A stretch of DNA of 64,000 bases from JBDTSW01 sp963807385 (GCA_963807385.1 CAWEBQ010000003.1:620001-684000); one strand, 5' to 3'; positions 17,004 through 25,882 are shown, counted from the first letter of the stretch. A program made the numbers and translations. The notes: generated by a model not told the origin, from the sequence alone.

Positions 17004-18205
17004 CAGTTCCCCAGGAGGGCGCCGAGCTCCTGGAGGCCCGCCTCGCGACCCTCGTCGGCCGGGGTCTCCGGATCGTCCGATCCGGCCGCGTCGGGGCGAA
17101 CCCCACGCTCGGCGAGCGACTCTCCCTTCGAGGTGACGTACTCACCGATCGTCAGGTCCAGTGCCCCGCCCGCTGCCAGGCGGACGACCTCCTGAACGGT
17201 GTTCTTCCCGTAGGTCGGCGTCCCGACAAGCGTCGCGAGGCCGTAGTCCTGGAGGGCCGCGGCCAGAATCTCGGCGGCGGAGGCGGTGTCGCGGTTGATC
17301 AGCACCACGGTCGGTTTCGGATCGAGCGCGTCGCCGGGAGCCTGGAAGTCCTTGTCGCCGGATGACCGGGCGGAGGTCGAGACGACGACCCCGTCCTCGA
17401 CGAACGCCCCCGCCGAGAGAACAGCCTCGTTGAGCAGGCCACCGCCGTTACCTCGGAGGTCGAGTAGCAGCCCCTCCGCCCCGTCGCGGAAGAGGCGCTC
17501 GATCGTCTCCCGCAGCTCGCCGTGGGAGCCCTCCGAGAAGGTCGAGAAAACGACGTAGGCCACCCTGCGTGGGCCCTTCGGTGTGTCGATGCGGATGATC
17601 CGTCCATCCACGGCCGGCACCCGGACCTCGGCCCGCTTGACGACGACGTCGTATGGATCGTCCCCATCCACGGGCACCACGCGGAGCTCTACCTCTGTCC
17701 CCGGCGGGCCCTTGATCCGCGCCGAGGCAACCTCGGCCGGCTTTCCCGCGATGTCCTTGCCGTCCACCGCGACGATCACGTCGCCCTCCTTGATGCCCGC
17801 TTCCTTCGCCGGGGTGTTCTCCAGCGCGCTCGCAACCCGGAGTCCCCGCTTCACCTCGCTCACCGTGAGGCCAACCCCGGAGAACCGGCCCGAGGTCGCC
17901 GCGTTCAGCTCCTCGAGCTGCTCGGGGTCGAAGTAGTGGGAGAACTCGTCGTCGTACTCCCGCCGGAGCCGGCGCACCATTTCCTTGGCAGTCGGCTCCT
18001 TCAGGATCTCCGGCGCGACCTCGCGGAAGTACTTCTCCTCGATCACGTCGCTGGCCTGCTCCGCTGCCGTGGGCTCATCGGAGATGAGCTGCGAGAGCGC
18101 GGCGATGGCGAGGGCCAGCACGCCCCCGGCGAGAAGTCCGTACAGCAGGCCTCGCAGGAAGCCGGTCCGGCGCGAGGCCTCGCCGCCGGGTTGGCTAGCA
18201 GCCAA
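17003..18205 (-). CDS. S41-family carboxyl-terminal processing protease (PDZ domain)
   Basis: The 400-residue protein has a single N-terminal membrane anchor (FLRGLLYGLLAGGVLALAIA), a helical segment, a PDZ domain at about 105-185 (GVGLTVSEVKRGLRVASALE, AGIKEGDVIVAVDG) and the S41 catalytic core. The catalytic dyad is visible as Ser309 in DTASAAEI and Lys334 in YGKNTVQEV. Such CtpA/CtpB proteases act outside the membrane, cleaving C-termini of regulators or cell-wall hydrolases. Its place directly after ftsX matches the ftsEX-ctp order of other Gram-positive bacteria, so a role in cell-wall or division control is reasonable. Confidence 0.92.
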   Translation of the reverse strand: MAASQPGGEASRRTGFLRGLLYGLLAGGVLALAIAALSQLISDEPTAAEQASDVIEEKYFREVAPEILKEPTAKEMVRRLRREYDDEFSHYFDPEQLEELNAATSGRFSGVGLTVSEVKRGLRVASALENTPAKEAGIKEGDVIVAVDGKDIAGKPAEVASARIKGPPGTEVELRVVPVDGDDPYDVVVKRAEVRVPAVDGRIIRIDTPKGPRRVAYVVFSTFSEGSHGELRETIERLFRDGAEGLLLDLRGNGGGLLNEAVLSAGAFVEDGVVVSTSARSSGDKDFQAPGDALDPKPTVVLINRDTASAAEILAAALQDYGLATLVGTPTYGKNTVQEVVRLAAGGALDLTIGEYVTSKGESLAERGVRPDAAGSDDPETPADEGREAGLQELGALLGN

Positions 18206-18211
18206 GGTGCG

Positions 18212-19120
18212 CTAGACGCGCAGAAAGCGCCGCAGGGTGACTCCGCTGCCGAGAGCGGAGACGACGACCGCCGAGGCGATCAGCATGACGACCAGCGGGA
18301 CGAAGCTGACGCTGGAGAAGTTGTCGATGAGGTTGAAGTCTGCTGCGAGGGGGTCAACGATGGTCACCTTGCCAAGTACAAGTATGCCGACCGCGATCAC
18401 CGCGCCGGCGAGGCCGACGATCATCCCCTCGATCATGAAGGGCCAGCGGATGAACCAGTTGGTCGCCCCGACGAGCCTCATCACCTCCACCTCGCGGCGG
18501 CGGGCGTAGATCGAGAGACGGATCGTGTTCGCGACCAGCAGGAGCGACGCCACCAGCAGGAGCACGGCGATCACCAGCAGGACGATCTTCACCGCACCGG
18601 TGACCTGACGGATGTCGCGGGCGTCCTGGCGCTGGTCGCTCACCTCGTCGATCGCCGGACTGATCGGCTGAGGCTTGCCATTCTGCCCGGCCGGTTGCAG
18701 GCCGGAGGAGACCGCCTCGAGGTTGTCGGGGTCGTCGATATCGACCTTGAAGGAAGGGGGCAGCGGGTTGGATCGGAGCTCGCCGATGCTCCGCTCGAGG
18801 TCGCCCTCGACCCGGCCCTCGAGGATCTTGATCGCCTCGGACTTCGAGATGAACTCTGCCCCGGTCACGTGATCGACCCCGAGGATCTGCTCGCGCACCT
18901 TCGCGATCTCGGCCTTGTCGGCGTCCCCGACCAGGAACACGTTGAGCCCGATCTGGTCGCGCACGTCTTCAGCGGAGCCCTCGCTGGCACGGAGGACGGG
19001 GATCAGGACCCCGAGCAGAAGCGTGGTGACCACGATCGTCACGATCGCGGCGAGGCTCGGCGCGGCCTGGCGCTTCAGGGCGCGGAACGCCTCGGAGATG
19101 AAGAAGATGACGCGGCCCAT
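18212..19120 (-). CDS. ftsX: Cell division ABC transporter permease FtsX
   Basis: The 302-residue protein has an N-terminal helix (APSLAAIVTIVVTTLLLGVL), an extracellular domain of about 150 residues (EDVRDQIGLNVFLVGDADKA onward) and three C-terminal transmembrane segments including YARRREVEVMRLVGATNWFI. This is the FtsX topology. With FtsE it forms a membrane complex that activates peptidoglycan hydrolases at the division site rather than transporting a solute. It starts 2 nt after the ftsE stop and is followed 6 nt later by the S41 protease. Confidence 0.95.
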   Translation of the reverse strand: MGRVIFFISEAFRALKRQAAPSLAAIVTIVVTTLLLGVLIPVLRASEGSAEDVRDQIGLNVFLVGDADKAEIAKVREQILGVDHVTGAEFISKSEAIKILEGRVEGDLERSIGELRSNPLPPSFKVDIDDPDNLEAVSSGLQPAGQNGKPQPISPAIDEVSDQRQDARDIRQVTGAVKIVLLVIAVLLLVASLLLVANTIRLSIYARRREVEVMRLVGATNWFIRWPFMIEGMIVGLAGAVIAVGILVLGKVTIVDPLAADFNLIDNFSSVSFVPLVVMLIASAVVVSALGSGVTLRRFLRV

Positions 19121-19122
19121 CG

Positions 19123-19986
19123 CTACTGGGTGTCCCCGTTGGTGTGACCCTCGGGACCGACGCCCATCTCAGCGCGCAGCCGGAGGGCGAACTCGGTCGT
19201 CGACTCGTCGTGATACGTGGCGTCGGCCGCATCGCGAACCAGCCGGCCGCCCTCGAGCGCGATCACACGGCGGCGCATCTTGTCCACCATCTCGCGATCG
19301 TGGGTGACCACCAGGACCGTCGTGCCCGTGCGGTTGATCCGGTAGAGCAGCTGCATGATCCCGATCGAGGTCTCGGGATCGAGGTTTCCGGTGGGCTCGT
19401 CCGCGAGCAGCAGCGGCGGGTGATTGACGAAGGCGCGAGCGATCGAGACTCGCTGCTGCTCGCCGCCCGAGAGCTGGTCCGGGTAGTTGTGGATCTTCGC
19501 CTGGAGGCCGACCAGGCGCAGGATCTCCGGCACCTTCCGGCGGATATCCGAGCGCGGTGCGCCGATGACCTGCAGGGCGTAGGCGACGTTGTCATAGACG
19601 GTGCGATTCGGGAGCAGCTTGAAGTCCTGGAAGACGGTGCCGATGCGGCGGCGCAGGAGCGGGACCTTCTTGTCGGCAATCTGCTCGATGTCACGACCGG
19701 CGATGAGAACACGGCCGCTCGCAGCCCCCACCTCTCTGATCAGCATCTTGATCAGGGTCGACTTGCCGCAGCCGGTCGGGCCGACGACGAAGGCGAACTC
19801 CCCGCGATCCACCTGGAGTGACACCCGCTCGAGGCCGACGTGGCCTCCGGGGTACACGACGGTCGCGTCGCGCAGTTCGACGATCGGAGGGCGGAAGCCG
19901 TCCGGGCGGTGGCCGCGCTCGGCGCCCCGCTTCCGTGGCTTGGATCCGGCGCGGTCGCGCCGCTTACGTGTCCCCAGTTGGGCCAT
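19123..19986 (-). CDS. ftsE: Cell division ATP-binding protein FtsE
   Basis: From the ATG at 19986 the protein has 287 residues. Motifs: Walker A GPTGCGKSTLI, signature LSGGEQQRVSIARA, Walker B LLLADEPTGNLDPE and switch VVTHDREMV. FtsE powers FtsX-dependent activation of septal cell-wall hydrolases. It has about 35 extra basic residues before the ABC fold (RKRRDRAGSKPRKRGAERG) and a C-terminal extension compared with the usual ~230 residues. A GTG/ATG further upstream (to 20046) would add 20 more residues, but a purine-rich stretch (GAAAGAAC) favours 19986. It is the first gene of ftsE-ftsX-ctp-rnr-smpB. Confidence 0.93.
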   Translation of the reverse strand: MAQLGTRKRRDRAGSKPRKRGAERGHRPDGFRPPIVELRDATVVYPGGHVGLERVSLQVDRGEFAFVVGPTGCGKSTLIKMLIREVGAASGRVLIAGRDIEQIADKKVPLLRRRIGTVFQDFKLLPNRTVYDNVAYALQVIGAPRSDIRRKVPEILRLVGLQAKIHNYPDQLSGGEQQRVSIARAFVNHPPLLLADEPTGNLDPETSIGIMQLLYRINRTGTTVLVVTHDREMVDKMRRRVIALEGGRLVRDAADATYHDESTTEFALRLRAEMGVGPEGHTNGDTQ

Positions 19987-20131
19987 TGCGCATCGTTCTT
20001 TCTTCGGCGTCCCCGGTATTCCTGCGCCGAGCTCCTGCCCGCTCACTTACGCATGGGAAATCGCAGACGCCAGGGTAGCGGACTCCATGAGCGAACGCTC
20101 ACAATCCGCTAAGAAAGCGGTCATTCCCGGC

Positions 20132-20179
20132 TCGATTGGCACCTGAGTTGCGCTCTGGGTTCTTCAGGTGCCCAATCGA
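20132..20179. repeat. Palindromic intergenic repeat, copy A
   Basis: The left arm TCGATTGGCACCTGA and right arm TCAGGTGCCCAATCGA form a 15-bp hairpin with one bulged base around a 17-nt loop (20147-20163). Its reverse complement is nearly identical, loop included, to 38452-38492. It lies in the 260-nt gap between the end of the RTX gene and the start of ftsE. It looks like a REP-type dispersed element; no transposase or RAYT gene is in the window. Confidence 0.7.
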
Positions 20180-20186
20180 CGCGCGA

Positions 20187-20222
20187 GGGGCGGCACGGCG
20201 CGACGGGGCGGCACGGCGCGAC
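20187..20222. repeat. Tandem duplication of an 18-bp unit
   Basis: GGGGCGGCACGGCGCGAC occurs twice head to tail (20187-20204 and 20205-20222), right after the palindromic repeat and just past the RTX gene stop. It is non-coding and possibly slippage-derived. Confidence 0.6.
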
Positions 20223-20246
20223 GGAAGGGTCGCGCTTCGGTAGGGC

Positions 20247-20738
20247 CTACTCGCAGTTGGTGTAGCGGTTGTCGTTGGGGCGGTGCGAGCAGGTGTCGGT
20301 ACCGGGCCCGCCGTTGGCGCCATCGGCGCCGGTGCCTCCGCGCAGGACGTCGTCCCCACTGCGCCCGCGCAGGGCGTCCTTGCCGTGTTGGCCCTTGAGC
20401 AGATCGTCGTCGGCGCCGCCGATCAGGTTGTCGCCGCCGAAGCCGCCGTGGATCTCGTCGTCGCCCGTCTCCCCGAAGAGCTGATCGCCGCCGTCGTCGC
20501 CGCAGATCATGTCCTCGCCGCCGCGCCCGTGAACGATGTCGCCGCCGCGCCCGGCCGAGATCACGTCGTCGCCCGAGGTTCCGTTGATGGTCTCGCCCAC
20601 CGTCGTCCCGGAGATCGTCACCGGGACGCCCCGGCACTTCGGAGCCTGCTTGGAGTCGCCGGTAGCGCCGGTGCCGCCGAGGACGAGCACGAGGGCGGCC
20701 GTCAGAGCTGAGGCGCCCGCGAGAGCCCGGACGGTCAC
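20247..20738 (-). CDS. Secreted RTX (haemolysin-type calcium-binding repeat) protein
   Basis: The GTG at 20738 gives ~163 residues and makes a GTGA overlap with the stop of the upstream subtilase gene; another GTG at 20747 is possible. An N-terminal signal peptide (VRALAGASALTAALVLVLGG) is followed by a short strand region. Tandem nonapeptides of the GGxGxDxux type then run from about residue 50 to 140 (GTSGDDVISAGRGGD, GETGDDEIHGGFGGD, GRSGDDVLRGGTGAD). Such repeats wind into a Ca2+-binding beta-roll outside the cell. There is no catalytic domain, so it may be a calcium-binding partner of the adjacent RTX-tailed protease (inference). Confidence 0.82.
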   Translation of the reverse strand: MTVRALAGASALTAALVLVLGGTGATGDSKQAPKCRGVPVTISGTTVGETINGTSGDDVISAGRGGDIVHGRGGEDMICGDDGGDQLFGETGDDEIHGGFGGDNLIGGADDDLLKGQHGKDALRGRSGDDVLRGGTGADGANGGPGTDTCSHRPNDNRYTNCE

Positions 20739-23251
20739 CGCTCGCACCGCCTCACGGTCTCGTTGGCAGCCGCCTCGCAGAAGTCCGTGCCGGCGCCCCC
20801 GTGGAACCAGTCGACGCCGGCGGAACCCTTCAGGACGTCCACGCCCGGGCCTCCGCGCATCGTGTCGTTGCCGGTGGAGCCGAACAGGAGGTCGTGGCCG
20901 GCGCCGCCGGTCATCGTCCCGTCGCCGGATCCGTCATGGATAGTGTCGTCGCCCGCGCGGCCCGCGGTCCGGTCGTCGCCTGGTCCCGCGCAGATCAGGT
21001 CGTTGTGGTCGCCGGTGCGGATGCGATCGTCACCGGCGCCGGCGAAGACGACATCGCGACCGGAGGTGCCGTGCAGGTTGTCCGGGCCCGCCGTCCCGAC
21101 CACCGTGGCGGGCACGCCCTTGCAGCGGGGGACGACCGTGAGGTCGAACTCCACCAGGTCCGAGCCGGCGTCGTCGTCCTCGAGGAGGATCGAGACCGCG
21201 TAGGTACCCGGGTTCGGGTAGACGTGCGTGCCGGACGTCTCGCCCTCGTCCTGTGGCGGGCCCGGCGTGGTCACGGTGGGGGTCGGATTGTCGGAGTCCC
21301 CATCTCCCCAGGTGATCTCGCTCGCGTAGGTGTCGTCGTATCCCGGATCGGTGAAGGTGGCGGCTGCGCTGAGCGTGTCGCCTTCGGCGATCAGGGTGTC
21401 CTGCCCGGGATCGAGCGCCAGAGTGGGCGAGACGTTGCTGACCTCCACCGTCGTCGTCGCGATGTCTGTCTGCGCGTCCGAGTCGGTCACCCGCAGTCGC
21501 ACCGTGAAGGTGCCGTTGTCGGCGCGAACGAACGACGGGTTGACGGCGGTGGAATCGTCGAACGCGGCGTCATTGTCGAGGTCCCACTCATACGTCACCG
21601 GCCCCTGGATGTCGGCAGAGCCGCTGCCGTCGAGGTTGATGGTCGTGCCCTCCTGCGTGTTGTACGGGCCGCCGGTGTTCGCGGTCGGCGCCCCCAAAGC
21701 GTCGCGCAGGTCCGGCATCGGCCCGACGTTCCCGGCCAGGGCACCCCCGGCAAGCTGCTGCGGCGTGGCGCCCGGGGCCAGCGCGGCCCGCGCCTCGACC
21801 GAGGTGAGCCCGTCGGCGTCCCCGTTCTGCTGCGCCACGCTCGAGAGCACGGCGGCGGCGCTGGTGACGATCGGGGTCGCGCTCGAGGTCCCGCCGAAGG
21901 TGTTCGTGTAGAGGAAGTCGGCGCTGGGGTCGGCCTGGAGGTCGCCGTAGCCGGTCGTCACGACGCACTCGCCGTAACCGTGGAAGTTGACCCGGGCGCC
22001 GAAGTTGGAGAAGCTGGACCGGCCGTGCACCGGGGAGGTGCAGCCCGGATGATTGGCGGCGCCGACCATGATCGCGCCGGAGTCCGCCTTGCCGTCGGGG
22101 AACGGCTGCGTGTAGATGCTTCCGTCCGACAGGTCCTCGTTCCCGTTCCCGGCCGGCTCCATGACGATGATCCCGGCGGACGTCGCCGCGACGATCGCGT
22201 CATAGAACGGTCCGAAGTCCTCGATCGGGACGCAGCCCTCCTGGCTCATGTCGTCGCAGTCGCCGTTGGGGCCGTCGATCTGCATCTCGAGGATCATCAC
22301 GTCGCCGGCGACGAGGCTGGCCGTGGCCAGTGCGATCGCGTCGGCGACGTCCGAGCCATCCTCGTCGTTGATGTTGTTGACGAGGCCGAGCGCCGCACCG
22401 TCGGATGCCCCGGTGACCCCGAAGGCGTTGTTGTCGCCGATCATCTCGCCGATCACCGCGGTCCCGTGGTTGTTCGACGCGGCCGGGGTTGGGGTGCCGT
22501 TCGGGATGAGCGCCCCGTTGGCCTTGGTGAGGTCTTCGTGCGTGTACTGCCAGTCGCGCTCGACGTCGATGATCTCGACCTGCTGTCCGCGGCCGCCGGG
22601 CAGGCCGGAGGCGAAGTCCGCGTCGATGCCGATAGGCGCGATCTCGCGGTAGTCCTGTTGCGCAACGAAGCTCGGCGTGACTCCGGCGTGATTGGGCAGG
22701 CTCACCTTCGGCTCGGGAGCCGCGAGCTCCACGATCCGGAGACCGTTCAGGTCGTCGATGAGGGTCTCCTCGTCCGTGGCCGCCGGCAGCTGCAAGCGGA
22801 ACCAGAGGTTCAGGTCGGCCTGCTCGCGGCCAGACTCATCCTCGATCCTGTCGATCCGGCGTTCCAGCGCCGCCGGCGAGGCGGAGTCGAAGGTCCTCTC
22901 GATCACGACATCCGGGTAACGGGAGAGCACCTCGTGGACGCCGCTCAGATCGTCGTCCGCAAGGGTGACGAACTCCCCGCCCCGGACTCGGACCGAAGTG
23001 CCCTGGTCGAACTTTACGTGCACCCGCCGGCGCGACTGTCCCGGCTCGATCTCCGTCTCCTCGGGCTTTGGTGGCACGATCCGTTCGAGCCCCGCGCCGA
23101 GGGGATCGACGCTGGCTGGGGATGCCGCCGGATTCGCCTGCCCAGCCCCGGAAGCCGCTGCGGCGGGCACGATAGCCGCAACCACGATCACGGCCGCCGC
23201 GATCAGTCGGCGCGCGCGCCCGTAGTCAATGCTCAGCCCCCCGCGTACCAC
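20735..23251 (-). CDS. Secreted subtilisin-like (S8) serine protease with PKD-like domains and RTX repeats
   Basis: The 838-residue protein has a signal peptide (RRLIAAAVIVVAAIVPAAAA) and a propeptide-like region to about 200. The S8 catalytic domain shows Asp229 (VEIIDV), His262 (NNHGTAVIGEM), oxyanion Asn369 (AGNGN) and Ser456 (GGTSSATP). Two PKD/Ig-like domains follow at ~525-606 and ~610-706 (VTYEWDLDNDAAFDD, ASEITWGDGDSD). RTX calcium-binding repeats occupy ~718-825. The complete triad implies an active exoprotease that may need Ca2+ to fold after secretion. It overlaps the small RTX gene by 4 bp, so both are likely made together. Confidence 0.88.
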   Translation of the reverse strand: MVRGGLSIDYGRARRLIAAAVIVVAAIVPAAAASGAGQANPAASPASVDPLGAGLERIVPPKPEETEIEPGQSRRRVHVKFDQGTSVRVRGGEFVTLADDDLSGVHEVLSRYPDVVIERTFDSASPAALERRIDRIEDESGREQADLNLWFRLQLPAATDEETLIDDLNGLRIVELAAPEPKVSLPNHAGVTPSFVAQQDYREIAPIGIDADFASGLPGGRGQQVEIIDVERDWQYTHEDLTKANGALIPNGTPTPAASNNHGTAVIGEMIGDNNAFGVTGASDGAALGLVNNINDEDGSDVADAIALATASLVAGDVMILEMQIDGPNGDCDDMSQEGCVPIEDFGPFYDAIVAATSAGIIVMEPAGNGNEDLSDGSIYTQPFPDGKADSGAIMVGAANHPGCTSPVHGRSSFSNFGARVNFHGYGECVVTTGYGDLQADPSADFLYTNTFGGTSSATPIVTSAAAVLSSVAQQNGDADGLTSVEARAALAPGATPQQLAGGALAGNVGPMPDLRDALGAPTANTGGPYNTQEGTTINLDGSGSADIQGPVTYEWDLDNDAAFDDSTAVNPSFVRADNGTFTVRLRVTDSDAQTDIATTTVEVSNVSPTLALDPGQDTLIAEGDTLSAAATFTDPGYDDTYASEITWGDGDSDNPTPTVTTPGPPQDEGETSGTHVYPNPGTYAVSILLEDDDAGSDLVEFDLTVVPRCKGVPATVVGTAGPDNLHGTSGRDVVFAGAGDDRIRTGDHNDLICAGPGDDRTAGRAGDDTIHDGSGDGTMTGGAGHDLLFGSTGNDTMRGGPGVDVLKGSAGVDWFHGGAGTDFCEAAANETVRRCER

Positions 23252-23278
23252 GAGGCCGAGCCTATCCGATGACGGGCC

Positions 23279-24271
23279 TTAAGTCCACTCGGGACCGAAG
23301 AGCGGCGGCCGCGAGACGATGGGCTTCAGGACCAAGGCCTCACGAGCGCGGTCGGCGATCCCCCGGGAGGTCAATCCGAAGTGCTCCATGCAGGCCTCGC
23401 CCGTCCCCGAGACCCCGAACTCATCGCCCATGCCGACGGCGAAGATAGGCACCGGGTGCTGCTCGGCCGCGACCTCTCGCACGGCGTCGGCGAGTCCGCC
23501 GGCAACGCGGTGCTCCTCGGCGGTGACGGCGACGCCGGTCTTCGAGAGCGACTCCAAGACCGTTCCGGAGTCGAGCGGCTTGATGACCGCCACGTTCAGG
23601 ACCTCGGCTTCGACGCCGTCCTCGCGCTCGAGCGACTCCGCGGCCTCCAGCGCCCGCCAGACCATGTGCCCGGTGGCTACCAGCGTGATGTCCTTGCCCT
23701 CGCGCACCACATCCACGCCGCCGCCGAGCGTCTCGGGGATCTCGTCGTAGACGACGGGAGTAGCGGGGCGGCCGAACCGCATGTACATCGGCTCGTCGCG
23801 CTCGTAGGACTCCATCGTCGCCCGGTAGGCCTGGTTGTAGTCCGCGGGCACGATCACCTGCATCCTCGGCATCGCCCGCATCAGCGCGATGTCCTCGATC
23901 ATCTGGTGCGAGGCCCCGTCCTCGCCGAGCGAGACCCCGCCGTGCGACGCGCCGATCCGAACGGGAAGCTCGTTGTGGGCGATTCCGAGGCGAACCTGGT
24001 CGTAGGCCCGCCCGGAGGCGAAGATCGCGAACGTCGAGCAGTACGGCCGCTTGCCGGTTGCCGCGAGCCCGCAGGCCATGGACATCATGTTCGCCTCCGC
24101 CGCGCCGCAGTTGAAGAACCGCTCCGGGAACTTCTTCCCGAACTTCATGGACTGCGTGGAGACCGCGAGGTCGGCATCGAGTGCGACGACGTCCTCGTGC
24201 GCCTCGCCGAGGTCCACCAGCGCCTTCCCGTACGCCTGCCGCGTGGCCGCCGGCTCGGTCGCCGCGCCCAT
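23279..24271 (-). CDS. Transketolase C-terminal subunit (split transketolase)
   Basis: The 330-residue protein matches the pyrimidine-binding and C-terminal domains of transketolase-like enzymes: FNCGAAEANMMSMACGLAA carries the catalytic Glu that activates ThDP, and GASHGGVSLGEDGASHQMIE is typical. It works only with the N-terminal subunit encoded immediately upstream, with which it shares one base. Together they transfer two-carbon units in the pentose phosphate pathway. Split transketolases are common in actinobacteria and archaea. Confidence 0.88.
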   Translation of the reverse strand: MGAATEPAATRQAYGKALVDLGEAHEDVVALDADLAVSTQSMKFGKKFPERFFNCGAAEANMMSMACGLAATGKRPYCSTFAIFASGRAYDQVRLGIAHNELPVRIGASHGGVSLGEDGASHQMIEDIALMRAMPRMQVIVPADYNQAYRATMESYERDEPMYMRFGRPATPVVYDEIPETLGGGVDVVREGKDITLVATGHMVWRALEAAESLEREDGVEAEVLNVAVIKPLDSGTVLESLSKTGVAVTAEEHRVAGGLADAVREVAAEQHPVPIFAVGMGDEFGVSGTGEACMEHFGLTSRGIADRAREALVLKPIVSRPPLFGPEWT

Positions 24272-25191
24272 CAGCCGTCGTCTCCGTGGAGGGCCTTCGT
24301 CTGCGCCTCGAGCCGTGCGTCGAGCTCCTCGAGCGCCTCGGTCGCCTGCTCGGGCGTCGGGGGCTTCCCGTGAAACCCAAACCGTCCCTCCATCGATGAG
24401 ACGCCGCGGCCCTTCTTCGTCTGCGCAACGATCGCCGCCGGACGGTCCAGCGTGCGGCTGCGCTCGAGGGCCTCGACGATCGCGCCCATGTCGTGGCCGT
24501 CGATCTCGACGGTGTCCCAGCCGAATGCCTCAAACTTGGCGCGAACGTCGCCGGTGTCCATGACCTCCTCGGTGGTGCCGTCGGTCTGGAGGTGGTTGTA
24601 GTCGACGATCGCGGTCAGGTTGGAGACGCCGAAGTGCGGCGCCGCTGTGGCCGCCTCCCAGGTCTGGCCCTCCTGGATATCGCCGTCGGAGAGGATCCCG
24701 AAGACGTGTGCCGTGTCGTCGAGGTCGTCGAGCCGCAGCGCGAGCGCGATGCCGAGGCTCATCGAGAGGCCCTGGCCCAGCGAGCCCGTCGAGACCTCCA
24801 CGCCGGCCGTCTTGTTCATGTCGGGGTGGCCCTGCAGCTGCGCCCCGATCTGTCGCAGGCCCATCAGGTCCTCGAGCGGGAAGTAGCCGTTGTGGGCGAG
24901 CGCCGCGTACTGGATCGGCGCCGCGTGACCCTTGCAGAGGACGAAGCGGTCACGCTCCGGCCAGTCGGGGCGCTCCGGGTCGTGACGCAACACGCGGTAG
25001 TAGAGCGCCGCGACGATGTCCGCCGCCGATAGCGAGGAGTCGAGATGGCCCGACTTCGCTACGGCGAGCATCCGGACGCACTCGGCGCGCAGCATCGTCG
25101 CCCAGCGCTCAAGCTCGGCGATCGTCGCCTGCTCCCCCTCGCCGGCGCGCGGGGGCGGCTTCGGATCCGGGACCGGCCGCAGGTGGCTCAC
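24271..25191 (-). CDS. Transketolase N-terminal subunit (split transketolase)
   Basis: About 306 residues from the GTG at 25191, or 327 from a GTG at 25254; the shorter form fits the family better and neither has a clear ribosome-binding site. The ThDP/Mg site is visible: HLDSSLSAADIVAALYY, LCKGHAAPIQYAAL, LGQGLSMSLGIALALR and GDGDIQEGQTWEAA-like SDGDIQEG...N. It binds the diphosphate end of ThDP and pairs with the C-terminal subunit downstream. The 176-nt gap upstream separates it from a small exported protein gene. Confidence 0.88.
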   Translation of the reverse strand: MSHLRPVPDPKPPPRAGEGEQATIAELERWATMLRAECVRMLAVAKSGHLDSSLSAADIVAALYYRVLRHDPERPDWPERDRFVLCKGHAAPIQYAALAHNGYFPLEDLMGLRQIGAQLQGHPDMNKTAGVEVSTGSLGQGLSMSLGIALALRLDDLDDTAHVFGILSDGDIQEGQTWEAATAAPHFGVSNLTAIVDYNHLQTDGTTEEVMDTGDVRAKFEAFGWDTVEIDGHDMGAIVEALERSRTLDRPAAIVAQTKKGRGVSSMEGRFGFHGKPPTPEQATEALEELDARLEAQTKALHGDDG

Positions 25192-25340
25192 AACGCCGAG
25201 CGTACCGGCCGTAGCCGCCTCAGTAGTGCTCTGACGTGCAGTTGACGCCACCACGACCGAGCGTATGCCAGGCCCGGGACGGAAGCCGGGTACGGGGACG
25301 CTCCCAAAATGCGCTCTTTCGCCCGCAGCCTCGGGCGACC

Positions 25341-25366
25341 CGCGGCCTGAGTGCCGCTAGGCCGCG
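25341..25366 (-). terminator. Hairpin just after the exported-protein gene
   Basis: CGCGGCCT (25341-25348) pairs with AGGCCGCG (25359-25366), a perfect 8-bp stem with a 10-nt loop. It ends 2 nt past the stop of the minus-strand gene at 25368. No T-tract is present. Confidence 0.45.
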
Positions 25367-25367
25367 C

Positions 25368-25814
25368 TCATCCGCACGCCGCTTCCGAGATCACGTGGAG
25401 CGTGGCGTTCTTCATGACGGCGGGCTCATCACCGACCCGCTTCCACTCCACTCCGACGTACTCGCAATCGCCGGCCACCACGAAGTCGTAGGAGCTGGCC
25501 CCGGGAGAGGCGAACGTCACCGAGTCCGGGATGCCGACATTGTTGCTGGCCAGGGTCTTGACCCGAAACTTCGCCCTGCCCTTGCTGAGGTCGGCGCTCA
25601 CGCTCGCGATCGACCCCGTGGTCCCGAGTGACACCAGGTTGGTGACCGGCTGCCAGCCCGCGCCGGATGTCGTGTTCACGCCGGTCACGTCCGTGCTCAT
25701 GTAGCTCGGAATGCTGTCCTGCTGGGTCCCGGAGCCGGCGATCACGGTCGCCGGGATCGCTATGGCTGCAAGAGCGCCAGCCGCTAGCCCGAACCTCAAC
25801 ATCGACCTGTTCAT
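25368..25814 (-). CDS. Small exported protein of unknown function
   Basis: From the ATG at 25814, preceded by GGGGGCAGCT, the protein has 148 residues. It has a clear Sec signal peptide (MNRSMLRFGLAAGALAAIAI, then PATVIAG) and a beta-rich mature part with two Cys residues (GDCEYVGVEW, SEAACG) that may form a disulfide. No family is recognised. The upstream frame stays open into nadA, but that extension has no signal-like features and is not used. Confidence 0.65.
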   Translation of the reverse strand: MNRSMLRFGLAAGALAAIAIPATVIAGSGTQQDSIPSYMSTDVTGVNTTSGAGWQPVTNLVSLGTTGSIASVSADLSKGRAKFRVKTLASNNVGIPDSVTFASPGASSYDFVVAGDCEYVGVEWKRVGDEPAVMKNATLHVISEAACG

Positions 25815-25882
25815 AGCTGCCCCCAATCGAGACGACGTTGTTGGGGCCCAGCCTACCGATGACCCAAGGGAGGTGCGCCGGA

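Noticed and set aside
17522..19147. A 541-codon plus-strand frame opposite ftsX and the S41 protease
   Set aside because: ftsX and the protease have clear motifs and operon spacing. The antisense product is His/Asp/Arg-rich noise.
20187..20222. Considered as the start of a CRISPR array
   Set aside because: Only two 18-bp units in direct contact without spacers, and no cas genes anywhere in the window.
20801..23272. An 823-codon plus-strand frame opposite the subtilase gene
   Set aside because: The minus strand encodes a complete catalytic triad, PKD-like domains and RTX repeats. The opposite frame is compositionally biased with no recognisable motif.
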